NCBI RefSeq assembly: GCF_003240585.1
Contig: NZ_PCDP01000038.1
Coordinates: 398,545-462,544, forward strand
Reading direction: 5' to 3'
Source: Arminella tubonensis
Lineage (GTDB): Bacteria > Pseudomonadota > Alphaproteobacteria > Rhizobiales > Rhizobiaceae
Length of the DNA stretch: 64,000 nucleotides
Shown in pieces: positions 26,306 through 33,827 of the stretch. Below the pieces are notes generated by a model. It saw nothing but the letters and a program-made list of their open reading frames with translations. It did not search any database and was not told where the DNA came from. The position numbers and the translations under genes were made by a program. The first letter of the stretch is position 1. Each line of letters opens with the position of its first letter.

Positions 26306-28729
26306 TCAGCTTCGAAGAACGCCGCCGGTCGCCTTGGCGACATTGGCGATGATCTTCTGGGTCAGCACCTCAAAATCCTCGTCGGTCAACGTGCGGTCGG
26401 CCGGCTGAATCTGCACTTCGATCGCCACCGATTTCTTGCCCTCGCCAAGCGAGGCGCCTTCGAAGACGTCGAAGACGTTGACGCCGGTCACCAGCCTGCG
26501 ATCGGCCCCGGTTGCGGCGCGGATGATTGCACCCGCTTCCACCGCTTTATCGACGACAAAGGCGAAATCGCGCCGGACCGACTGGAAGGGCGAGAGCTCC
26601 AGCGCCGGTTTGGTGCGCGTCGCCTTCTTTTTTGGCTCGGGCATGGCGTCGACATAGACCTCGAAGCCGCAGAGAGCGCCGCTCACATCCAGCGCTTCCA
26701 GTGTCTTTGGATGGAATTCACCAAAATATCCGAGAACCACCTTCGGGCCCATCTTGATGGTGCCGGAGCGGCCGGGATGGTACCAGCCGGGACCGCCCTG
26801 CTCGATCTGGATATTGCCCATCGGCAGGCCGCAGGCCTCCAGCACCGCCAGCGCGTCTGCCTTGGCGTCGAAGACGTCGACCGGCTTGCCGCCGCCTTTG
26901 GCCGCGTTCGACCACATGCGACCTGATCCCGACATCGACGCCGTGCCGCGGCGGACGCCGCCAGCCACGCGCCTCTGGCCTTCCGGCTTGTCGGATTCAT
27001 ATGTGCCTGACACTTCGAAGATCGCGACGTCGCCGTAACCCTTGTCGGAATTACGCTGGGCGGCGCTGAGCAATCCCGGCAATAGCGAGGGGCGCATGTC
27101 CGACATATCCGCCGCGATCGGATTGGCGAGCCGCAACGCATCCGAACCGCCGCCGAAAAGTGTTGCCTGATCGGTCGATATGAACGACCACGTGACCGCC
27201 TCGAGCATGCCGCGCGCAGAAAGCGCCCGCTTGGCGATGCGCGTACGGATCTGCAGCGTCGTCAGGATCTTGCCGTTGACGGCAGCATGGCTCGCCAGCG
27301 GCGCCGGCTTGATGTTGTCTACGCCGTGGATTCGCATGACCTCTTCGACAAGATCGGCCTTGCCGTCGACGTCGGGCCGCCAGGATGGCACGGAAACGGA
27401 GACATGCTCACCGGACCCCGATACCGAGAAGCCGAGCTTCGTGAGGATCGACTTGCTTTCGTCCGCGGAGACTTCGAGCCCCGTCAGGCGCTTGACCTCG
27501 GAGAGTGGGAAATCGACGAGTTTTGCCTCGTAACCCTTGTATCCGACGACCTTGGATCTGGCCGCATTGCCGCCGCAGATCTCGAGAACAAGTTCCGTCG
27601 TCCGCTCGAGGCCAGGCACCATATATTCCGGGTCGACGCCGCGCTCGAAGCGATAGCGCGCGTCGGTGATAATGCCGAGGCTGCGGCCGGTCTTGGCGAT
27701 GTTCATCGCATCCCAGAGCGCGGATTCGATCAGCACATCTGTCGTGTTCTCGTCACAGCCTGAATGCTCCCCGCCCATGACACCGCCGATGGATTCGATA
27801 CCGTTGTCGTCGGCAATGACAACGTTGCTCGACGACAGCTTGTATTCGCGCGTGTCGAGCGCCAGCACCGTCTCCCCGTCGTGGGCACGGCGGACAACCA
27901 GATCGCCCTTGACCTTGGCAGCGTCGAACACGTGCATCGGGCGGCCCTGATCGAAGGTCATGTAGTTGGTGATATCGACAAGCGCGCTGATGGGTCGCAG
28001 GCCGATCGCCATCAGCCGCTGCTGCATCCACCTGGGGCTCGGACCATTCCGGACGCCGCGCACGAGGCGCAGCGCGAAGCCGGGGCAGAGGCGCGCATCG
28101 TCAAGCTCGAGCTTTACGTCCGTTGTGGTTTCGCCTTCGACCGCGATCTTCGGGGTAGAGCGGACCTTGAGCCTGCCGAGACCAGAGGCGGCCAGATCGC
28201 GGGCGATGCCGTAGACACCGGTGCAATCCGGGCGGTTTGGCGTCAGGTTGACGTCGATCATCGGGTCGTCGAGGCCGGCATAGGCGGCATAGCTCGTGCC
28301 GACAGGCGCATCAGCCGGCAGGTCGATGATGCCGTCGTGATTGTCGGAGATTTCCAGTTCCTTCTCCGAGCACATCATTCCATGGCTCTCGACGCCACGG
28401 ATATTGCCGACCGTCAAGGTCACGTCGATGCCGGGAACATAGATACCGGGTGCTGCAAAGGCGCCAATGAGACCGGCGCGAGCGTTCGGCGCGCCGCAGA
28501 CCACCTGGATCGGAACCCCGTTGCCCGTATCGACCATCAGCACCTTCAGGCGGTCCGCCTGCGGGTGCTTTTCGGCGGAGAGGACCTTGGCGATAACGAA
28601 CGGCTTGAAAGCCGCCTTGTCGTCGACGGCATCCACCTCAAGCCCGATCATTGTCAGACGCGCGCAGATCTCATCGAGCGTTGCCTCGGTTTCGAGGTGC
28701 TCTTTCAGCCAGGAGAGTGTGAATTTCAT
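26306..28729 (-). CDS. pheT: Phenylalanyl-tRNA synthetase beta subunit
   Basis: 807 residues, full length. The N-terminal EMAP-like tRNA-binding domain (about 40-150) contains ADRLKVLMVDTG and VVCGAPNAR; the B3/B4 editing domain, B5 domain and catalytic-like core follow, and the last 95 residues (ELSPFQSVRRDFAFVVDKAVEAG and onward) are the anticodon-binding FDX-ACB domain. With PheS it forms the alpha2beta2 enzyme charging tRNA-Phe. Two small genes (DUF4160, DUF2442) lie between pheS and this gene, with a 22-base gap before its ATG at 28729. The terminator at 26257-26287 follows. Confidence 0.97.
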   Translation of the reverse strand: MKFTLSWLKEHLETEATLDEICARLTMIGLEVDAVDDKAAFKPFVIAKVLSAEKHPQADRLKVLMVDTGNGVPIQVVCGAPNARAGLIGAFAAPGIYVPGIDVTLTVGNIRGVESHGMMCSEKELEISDNHDGIIDLPADAPVGTSYAAYAGLDDPMIDVNLTPNRPDCTGVYGIARDLAASGLGRLKVRSTPKIAVEGETTTDVKLELDDARLCPGFALRLVRGVRNGPSPRWMQQRLMAIGLRPISALVDITNYMTFDQGRPMHVFDAAKVKGDLVVRRAHDGETVLALDTREYKLSSSNVVIADDNGIESIGGVMGGEHSGCDENTTDVLIESALWDAMNIAKTGRSLGIITDARYRFERGVDPEYMVPGLERTTELVLEICGGNAARSKVVGYKGYEAKLVDFPLSEVKRLTGLEVSADESKSILTKLGFSVSGSGEHVSVSVPSWRPDVDGKADLVEEVMRIHGVDNIKPAPLASHAAVNGKILTTLQIRTRIAKRALSARGMLEAVTWSFISTDQATLFGGGSDALRLANPIAADMSDMRPSLLPGLLSAAQRNSDKGYGDVAIFEVSGTYESDKPEGQRRVAGGVRRGTASMSGSGRMWSNAAKGGGKPVDVFDAKADALAVLEACGLPMGNIQIEQGGPGWYHPGRSGTIKMGPKVVLGYFGEFHPKTLEALDVSGALCGFEVYVDAMPEPKKKATRTKPALELSPFQSVRRDFAFVVDKAVEAGAIIRAATGADRRLVTGVNVFDVFEGASLGEGKKSVAIEVQIQPADRTLTDEDFEVLTQKIIANVAKATGGVLRS

Positions 28730-28751
28730 TGTCTATTGTCTCGCTTGAACT

Positions 28752-29024
28752 TTATGCGGCCGCCGGGGGCTTGGCGCCCGGAGCGCGCTGGCCCCGCAAT
28801 ATACTGGCGACGGATATATCTTCATCAATCTCCGGCCAGTGCATTCCCAAGGGCATGAATTCTATCTTGCTTCGCGCCTGTGGTGTCGCCTTGACCAGTC
28901 GCGGATACCACCACAACGGCGCACTGAGGGAGCGGCCGTCCGCAAGCGAGACATGCAGGAATTGCTCGTCGCAAAAAGCCTCGATGGGACGACTATCCTC
29001 GACCTCAATCTGCAAAATAGTCAT
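28752..29024 (-). CDS. DUF2442 domain protein
   Basis: 90 residues from the ATG at 29024 (MTILQIEVEDSRP). The DUF2442 hallmarks are complete: DGRSLSAPLWWYPRLVKAT and MHWPEIDEDISVASILRG. DUF2442 proteins are small and often encoded beside a DUF4160 protein, and the pair has been proposed as a toxin-antitoxin module; I know of no proven activity. Here the partner gene overlaps its start by 20 bases. The two genes lie inside the pheS-pheT operon, so both are made at the same time as the synthetase. The C-terminal tail is Ala/Pro-rich. Confidence 0.85.
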   Translation of the reverse strand: MTILQIEVEDSRPIEAFCDEQFLHVSLADGRSLSAPLWWYPRLVKATPQARSKIEFMPLGMHWPEIDEDISVASILRGQRAPGAKPPAAA

Positions 29025-29241
29025 TCCATGCCTCCAGAAAGATTGGGCTTTCTTCACGGGTCTTACGGATAGTCTCGTTCAGTTCTTTTGCAGAATATCC
29101 GAGATTGATTGCGACTGACATATCGCAAAGCCAGATTTTGGCTTCGCAACCGTCTTTGGCGATATGAACGTGCGGTGGCTCCCAGCCATCTGCGGAGTAG
29201 AAGAAAAAACGATATCCTCTCCAGCGCAAGAGTGTCGGCAT
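29005..29241 (-). CDS. DUF4160 domain protein
   Basis: 78 residues, MPTLLRWRGYRFFFYSADGWEPPHVHI followed by AKDGCEAKIWL, which is the DUF4160 pattern (small protein with a central P-P-H-x-H motif). The two histidines suggest a metal or catalytic site, but no activity is established. The start ATG at 29241 lies one base after the pheS stop, so translation is coupled to pheS. It overlaps the DUF2442 start by 20 bases. A toxin role is only suggested by the usual pairing; see findings. Confidence 0.85.
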   Translation of the reverse strand: MPTLLRWRGYRFFFYSADGWEPPHVHIAKDGCEAKIWLCDMSVAINLGYSAKELNETIRKTREESPIFLEAWNDYFAD

Positions 29242-29242
29242 G

Positions 29243-30325
29243 TCAGACGCTCAGACCGCCAAACAGCGTCGGCATATCGAGCGGCCTGAAACCGTAGTGG
29301 GAGATCCAGCGGACGTCGGCGTTGAAGAAGTCGCGGAGGTCCGGCATGCCGTACTTCAGCATGGCGATGCGGTCGAGGCCCATGCCCCAGGCGAAGCCCT
29401 GGTATTCATCGGGATCGAGCCCGCCATGGCGCAGCACGTTCGGATGGACCATGCCGCAGCCGAGGATTTCCATCCAGTCCGTACCTTCGCCGAACTTGAC
29501 GATCGGGCCGGAGCGGTCGCACTGGATGTCGACCTCGAACGAGGGTTCCGTGAAGGGGAAGAAGGACGGGCGGAAGCGCATCGTCACGCTGTCGACCTCG
29601 AAGAAGGCCTTGCAGAACTCTTCGAGCACCCAGCGCATGTTGGCGACGTTGGCAGACTTGTCGACCACGAGGCCCTCGACCTGGTGGAACATCGGCGAAT
29701 GCGTCGCGTCGCTGTCCTGCCGGTAGGTCTTACCGGGGATGATGATACGGATCGGCGGCTTTTGCGACTCCATCGTCCGGATCTGCACAGGGGAGGTATG
29801 AGTGCGCAGCACCTTGCGCTCGCCATTCTCGTCCGGCTGGAAGAAGAAGGTATCGTGCATTTCGCGAGCGGGATGGCCTTCGGGGAAGTTCAGCGCCGTG
29901 AAATTATAGTAGTCGGTCTCGACGTCGGGCCCCTCGGCGATCGAAAAGCCCATATCACCGAAAATTGCCGTGATCTCGTCGACGATCTGGCTGATCGGAT
30001 GGATGCGGCCGCGCTCGGCCGGCGACGAGCGCACCGGCAGGCTGACGTCGACTGTCTCGGCCTCAAGCTTGGCCGTGATCGCCGCGTCCTTCAGAGCCGA
30101 CTTGCGGCTGCTGATCGCGTCGGTCACCACCGCCTTCAACGCGTTGATCGCGGCGCCGCGGGTCTGGCGCTCTTCAGGCGACATCGTCCCCAGCGTTTTC
30201 AGAAGCTCGGATACGGAGCCCTTCTTGCCAAGCGCTGCGAGCCTGACAGCCTCGATCGCCTGTTCGTCAGCGGCAGCTGCGACGTCGGCGATAAGCTGGT
30301 GTTGCAAAGTGTCGAGTTCGGTCAT
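29243..30325 (-). CDS. pheS: Phenylalanyl-tRNA synthetase alpha subunit
   Basis: 360 residues, the expected length. The N-terminal coiled coil (1-85) is followed by class II motifs: HPISQIVDEITAIFGDMGF, FPEGHPAREMHDTFFF, and the substrate-binding EGLVVD, with FEVDIQC and ILGCGMVHPNVLRHGG near the C-terminus (motif 3: GMGLDRIAMLKYG). It is the catalytic subunit charging tRNA-Phe. AAGGCAGGA precedes the ATG at 30325. It is the first gene of a pheS-DUF4160-DUF2442-pheT operon. Confidence 0.97.
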   Translation of the reverse strand: MTELDTLQHQLIADVAAAADEQAIEAVRLAALGKKGSVSELLKTLGTMSPEERQTRGAAINALKAVVTDAISSRKSALKDAAITAKLEAETVDVSLPVRSSPAERGRIHPISQIVDEITAIFGDMGFSIAEGPDVETDYYNFTALNFPEGHPAREMHDTFFFQPDENGERKVLRTHTSPVQIRTMESQKPPIRIIIPGKTYRQDSDATHSPMFHQVEGLVVDKSANVANMRWVLEEFCKAFFEVDSVTMRFRPSFFPFTEPSFEVDIQCDRSGPIVKFGEGTDWMEILGCGMVHPNVLRHGGLDPDEYQGFAWGMGLDRIAMLKYGMPDLRDFFNADVRWISHYGFRPLDMPTLFGGLSV

Positions 30326-30446
30326 GTTGTCCTGCCTTGGCGGCTTCGGTCGGTTGTCGTTCAGCGCTGGAGATCACTACCTATCTGCAGGCGGCCAATC
30401 AACAGGTGGGCCGACAAAAAGCATTCAGCGTATGATCCAGAAACAC

Positions 30447-30479
30447 AAAACCCGCGCCGGTTTCGCCAGCGCGGGTTTT
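30447..30479 (-). terminator. Intrinsic terminator after rplT
   Basis: AAAACCCGCGC (30447-30457) pairs with GCGCGGGTTTT (30469-30479); the minus-strand product ends in a run of T after the stem. It lies 26 bases beyond the rplT stop and separates the ribosomal protein operon from pheS. Confidence 0.9.
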
Positions 30480-30504
30480 CATCAAAATACGATGCGCCGG
30501 TCGA

Positions 30505-30909
30505 TTACTTGACGGCTGCTTCGAACTCGTTCTTCGTGCCGGCGTCCTTGAGGTAAGCCAGCGACTTCTTCGAAGCGGCTACGAGTGCGCCGAAGGCTGC
30601 TGGTTCATGGATAGCCATGTCCGACAGAACCTTGCGGTCGACTTCGATGCCAGCCTTGTTCAGGCCGTCGATGAAACGGCCGTAGGTCAGGCCGTGTTCG
30701 CGGACGGCAGCGTTGATGCGCTGGATCCAGAGGGCGCGGAAATTGCGCTTGTTGACCTTGCGGTCGCGGTACGCGTACTGCTTGGAGCGATCGACTGCTG
30801 CCTTTGCGGTACGGATGGTGTTCTTGCGGCGGCCGTAGAAGCCCTTGGCCTGCTTCAGAACCTTCTTGTGCTTGGCGTGGGAGGTTACACCTCTTTTTAC
30901 GCGTGCCAT
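30505..30909 (-). CDS. rplT: 50S ribosomal protein L20
   Basis: 134 residues, highly basic. The opening MARVKRGVTSHAKHKKVLKQAKGF and RNFRALWIQRINAAVREHGLTYGRF are conserved L20 sequences. L20 binds 23S rRNA early in 50S assembly and in several bacteria represses its own operon. It follows rpmI by 37 bases and ends at the terminator at 30447-30479. Confidence 0.98.
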   Translation of the reverse strand: MARVKRGVTSHAKHKKVLKQAKGFYGRRKNTIRTAKAAVDRSKQYAYRDRKVNKRNFRALWIQRINAAVREHGLTYGRFIDGLNKAGIEVDRKVLSDMAIHEPAAFGALVAASKKSLAYLKDAGTKNEFEAAVK

Positions 30910-30946
30910 GTCATGATCTCCTTAATATATAGCGGTACGAAAAGTC

Positions 30947-31150
30947 TTAGAGACCGTTCGGCAAGTAATTCTTGATGACCTTGCGACCATCTGGCTCGGA
31001 AAGAACCATGGTGCCGCGTGCATCGCGAATGAACTTGTTGCTGCGCTTGATCATGCCGTGGCGCTTGCCAGCAGCGGCTGCCTTAACCTTGCCGGTCGCG
31101 GTGATCTTGAACCGCTTCTTGGCAGAGGACTTCGTCTTCATCTTGGGCAT
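30947..31150 (-). CDS. rpmI: 50S ribosomal protein L35
   Basis: 67 residues, MPKMKTKSSAKKRFKITATG with the later KRSNKFIRDARGTMVLSEPDG, the alphaproteobacterial L35 form. The start is the ATG at 31150 after GAAGGAG; the longer upstream frame is not conserved. It is followed by rplT. The operon has its own sigma-70-like promoter about 180 bases upstream and is separated from infC by a terminator-like hairpin. Confidence 0.97.
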   Translation of the reverse strand: MPKMKTKSSAKKRFKITATGKVKAAAAGKRHGMIKRSNKFIRDARGTMVLSEPDGRKVIKNYLPNGL

Positions 31151-31327
31151 TTTGCTACTCCTTCTGTGCCCCGGCTGCGCTCTTCTTAAAAAGCGCCACT
31201 CGCAGCTCCGGCGTGCCGGTCTGCAAAGTGAGGTGGCTTGTTGTTGAAATGCAGGCGCGGCGACGAACCGTGCTTGCAAGCATTCTGAACTGCCACGGCA
31301 TGCCCTGCCGGTCAGTTCGGACGCGCG

Positions 31328-31356
31328 CTTATAACCGCAGTCCCGCCAAAGTGCAA
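31328..31356 (-). promoter_or_regulatory. Promoter of rpmI-rplT
   Basis: On the minus strand TTGCAC (31356-31351) and TATAAG (31333-31328) are separated by 17 bases, a good housekeeping promoter. Transcription would start near 31321, leaving a leader of about 170 bases before the rpmI ATG at 31150, long enough to hold an L20-responsive structure (inference). Confidence 0.6.
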
Positions 31357-31398
31357 CGGGCGCCGGGCGGGAATCTTTTAACGCGGTAGCGACCCTGC

Positions 31399-31430
31399 AA
31401 AAAAGGAAAAAGCCGCCCAGACGGACGGCT
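31399..31430 (-). terminator. Terminator-like hairpin after infC
   Basis: On the minus strand AGCCGTCC-GTCT-GGGCGGCT forms a short stem with one G-T pair and is followed by TTTTTCCTTTTTT. It begins 25 bases after the infC stop, between infC and the rpmI promoter, so infC and rpmI-rplT are probably separate transcripts, unlike the single operon in E. coli. Confidence 0.75.
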
Positions 31431-31454
31431 CAAATCCAAATCGGCAAACATCTA

Positions 31455-31991
31455 TTACTTCGGCGCGAGCACCATCATCATCTGGCGGCCTTCGAGTTTG
31501 GGCTCGGCTTCCACCTTGGCAATCTCCAGCGTGTCTTCCTTGACCTGCTGCAGCAGTTTCATGCCGAGTTCCTGGTGGGCCATTTCGCGGCCGCGGAACT
31601 TCAACGTCACCTTGACCTTGTCGCCTTCGTCGAAGAACCGGCCCATCGCCTTCATCTTCACCTCATAGTCATGGGTGTCGATGTTGGGGCGCATCTTGAT
31701 TTCTTTGATTTCAACGATCTTCTGCTTCTTGCGCGCCTCGGCGGCCTTCTTCTGGTTTGCATATTTCAGCTTACCCAGATCCAGGATCTTGCACACAGGC
31801 GGTTCGGCATTGGGGGAAATTTCAACCAGATCGAGGCCGGCATCTTCTGCCATCTTCAAAGCTTCGTCGGTTGGGACAACGCCCAAATTCGCACCATCAG
31901 CCCCAATGAGCTGGACTTTTGGGATGCGAATTTCCCTGTTGGAACGCGGCCCTTCCTTCACGGGCGCGTCGGTTTTAAAAGGTCTGCGAAT
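31455..31991 (-). CDS. infC: Translation initiation factor IF-3 with a probable ATT start codon
   Basis: 178 residues if read from the ATT at 31991-31989, which gives IRRPFKTDAPVKEGPRSNRE, the normal rhizobial IF-3 N-terminus. GGAG lies nine bases upstream. No ATG/GTG/TTG is present near this point; the first canonical start is the GTG at 32111, adding 40 residues with no IF-3 similarity. Both IF-3 domains are intact, joined by the lysine-rich helix at about residue 85: VQLIGADGANLGVV in the N-domain, KIVEIKEIKMRPNIDTHDYE and KVKVTLKFRGREMAHQELG in the C-domain. IF-3 checks start codons on the 30S subunit; an AUU start lets it limit its own synthesis, as in E. coli. Confidence 0.95.
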   Translation of the reverse strand: MRRPFKTDAPVKEGPRSNREIRIPKVQLIGADGANLGVVPTDEALKMAEDAGLDLVEISPNAEPPVCKILDLGKLKYANQKKAAEARKKQKIVEIKEIKMRPNIDTHDYEVKMKAMGRFFDEGDKVKVTLKFRGREMAHQELGMKLLQQVKEDTLEIAKVEAEPKLEGRQMMMVLAPK

Positions 31992-32166
31992 GGTCGTATT
32001 CTCCACGAATTGTTTCGGATTTTTCCAGCCTGCCGCTTCCGTCGGCGCAACTGACGGAAAGGTTGTTAAAGCTGCGGCGAAGTCAATAGCACGCTTTAAG
32101 ACATAAATCACCTGCTGTCAGCCCGCCCGAATCTGTTTTATAGGGCCTAAAACCGGAGTCTTTACT

Positions 32167-32970
32167 ATGTCGGAAGCCCTTGACGTTACCGAGCACGAGT
32201 TCCTCACCGTCGGCAGCGGCGATCAGGCGCGAGCGATTGCCACGATACTGCGCAACGCGAGAAGAGGGGCCAAAGGTGCGGCGCTTGTCTGGCTTTCGGG
32301 CTACCGCTCGGACATGAGCGGCACGAAGGCGCTCGAGCTCGATGCGCTGGCGGAACGCCTGGGGCTTGGCTGCATCCGCTTCGACTATTCAGGGCACGGC
32401 GTGTCCGGAGGCGAATTTACGGACGGCACCATCTCCCGCTGGCTGGAAGAGGCACTCGCAGTCGTTGCCCTCGCCAAGCCGAAACGCATCGTCATCGTCG
32501 GATCGTCGATGGGCGGGTGGATTGCGCTGCGGCTGACGCAGGAACTGCGCAAGCGGAAGAAGGCGCCTGTCGTACAAGGCCTGGTGCTGATCGCCCCGGC
32601 TGCGGACTTCACCATCGATCTCATCGAGCCGAACCTGACCGAGGTCGAGCGGGCTTCTCTTTCCGAGCGCGGATATTTCGAGGAACACTCGGAATACAGC
32701 CCAGAGCCGAACATCTTCACCAAAGCGCTGATCGAGGACGGCCGCGCCAATCAAGTGCTTACCGGCATCATCGAGACAGGTTGCCCGGTGCATATCCTCC
32801 AGGGCATGCTGGACCCCGATGTGCCATTCTCGCACGCGCTCAAGCTCGTCGAGCATCTGCCGGCCGACGACGTCGTCCTCACTCTGATCCGCGACGGCGA
32901 CCATCGGCTGTCACGGCCCCAGGACATCGAACGTATTCTTGCAGCTGCCGAGGCGCTGGCGGTCGCCTAG
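32167..32970 (+). CDS. Alpha/beta hydrolase
   Basis: 267 residues, divergent from infC. LVWLSGYRSDMSGTKA marks the strand and oxyanion region, and CIRFDYSGHGVSGGEF precedes the nucleophile elbow IVGSSMGGWIALRL with Ser in G-S-S-M-G. A late Asp (GMLDPDVPFSHAL) and His (RDGDHRLSRPQD) complete the catalytic triad. These are features of the palmitoyl-thioesterase/carboxylesterase-like branch (ABHD10 type); the substrate is unknown. No signal peptide, so cytosolic. Confidence 0.88.
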   Translation: MSEALDVTEHEFLTVGSGDQARAIATILRNARRGAKGAALVWLSGYRSDMSGTKALELDALAERLGLGCIRFDYSGHGVSGGEFTDGTISRWLEEALAVVALAKPKRIVIVGSSMGGWIALRLTQELRKRKKAPVVQGLVLIAPAADFTIDLIEPNLTEVERASLSERGYFEEHSEYSPEPNIFTKALIEDGRANQVLTGIIETGCPVHILQGMLDPDVPFSHALKLVEHLPADDVVLTLIRDGDHRLSRPQDIERILAAAEALAVA

Positions 32971-33041
32971 TCAAATCGTCGATATTCCATAGTCACGCTC
33001 GCTTCGACTGACGTTACGGAGGCCGCAAATTCTGTGGCATT

Positions 33042-33123
33042 TTAACCATGTTGAAGGGTAGATGCCGTTAACACTTAAGTAACGATTGACGACCCGCATC
33101 CTCCTCCGTTAACAATTTGTTAA
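33042..33123. promoter_or_regulatory. CtrA-like sites upstream of the BTLCP gene
   Basis: TTAACCAT at 33042-33049 is the CtrA half-site found in alphaproteobacteria. TTAACAA-T-TTGTTAA at 33109-33123 is a perfect palindrome that also reads TTAA-N7-TTAA, the full CtrA consensus. It lies 33 bases before the GTG start at 33156. A TTGACG at 33087 could be a -35. All are pattern matches. Confidence 0.4.
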
Positions 33124-33155
33124 TAAATACAGGGGCGATACAAGGAATTGTGGGC

Positions 33156-33755
33156 GTGCGTCTAAAGGGCTTTGTACTAGCCTTCGCGGCTATTGTTGCC
33201 ATGTCGACATCTGCGATGCCGGCATCCCAGGACGGGCCCTCGATGGTGACGGGGAACGTTACGTCGCAGCCAATCGGTCACTATGATTTCTGCCAGCGTT
33301 ACCGCAGCGAATGCGGCGTGAACCGCGACCTGATGCCGGTCAAGATGACTGGCGACAACTGGGCGACGGTTAACCAGGTCAACCGCTACGTCAACAAGGC
33401 GATCACGCCTGCGACCGACATGGAAGTCTACGGCCGCGAGGAATACTGGGCTTACCCGGTAACCGCCGGCGATTGCGAGGATTTTGCGCTGCTGAAGCGT
33501 CGTATCCTGATCCAGCGCGGCTTTTCTCCCTCCAATCTCCTGATGACCGTCGTACGCAAGCCGGATGGCGAAGGCCATGCGATCCTGACGCTTCGCACGG
33601 CCCAGGGCGACTACGAGCTCGATAATCTCGAAGACGACGTGAAGGTCTGGTACCAGACGCCCTACACCTACATCAAACGCCAGGCGAGCTATAACTCCGG
33701 CCGCTGGGTCACGATCGAGAACGGCCGCGACATCGTCGTTGGTGCTTTGAAATAA
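33156..33755 (+). CDS. Transglutaminase-like cysteine peptidase (BTLCP family), exported
   Basis: 199 residues if started at the GTG at 33156 (RLKGFVLAFAAIVAMSTSA), with AAGGA nine bases upstream; a TTG at 33117 and a GTG at 33150 are also possible. A cleavable signal peptide is expected to end near Ala23. The papain-like core shows Cys107 in GDCEDFALLKR, His141 in GEGHAILTL and Asp156 in YELDNL, the triad of bacterial transglutaminase-like cysteine proteinases. Relatives (for example LapG) cut large adhesins in the periplasm, but no LapA/LapD-like neighbour is visible here. The terminator at 33781-33808 follows. Confidence 0.88.
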   Translation: MRLKGFVLAFAAIVAMSTSAMPASQDGPSMVTGNVTSQPIGHYDFCQRYRSECGVNRDLMPVKMTGDNWATVNQVNRYVNKAITPATDMEVYGREEYWAYPVTAGDCEDFALLKRRILIQRGFSPSNLLMTVVRKPDGEGHAILTLRTAQGDYELDNLEDDVKVWYQTPYTYIKRQASYNSGRWVTIENGRDIVVGALK

Positions 33756-33780
33756 TACAGTGGTCTTCCGACCATCAAGC

Positions 33781-33808
33781 AAAAGGCCGGCTTCATCGCC
33801 GGCCTTTT
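33781..33808. terminator. Bidirectional intrinsic terminator
   Basis: AAAAGGCCGGC (33781-33791) and GCCGGCCTTTT (33798-33808) with a 6-base loop TTCATC. It lies between the BTLCP stop and the stop of the leftward mbfA gene and serves both directions. Confidence 0.9.
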
Positions 33809-33827
33809 CGTTTCTGCAGTTCCAATA

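Noticed and set aside
27764..28858. 364-codon plus-strand frame opposite pheT
   Set aside because: Antisense shadow of pheT; the real reading frame is on the minus strand.
31992..32111. infC extended upstream to the GTG at 32111
   Set aside because: The added 40 residues have no IF-3 similarity and the ATT with GGAG fits the conserved N-terminus.
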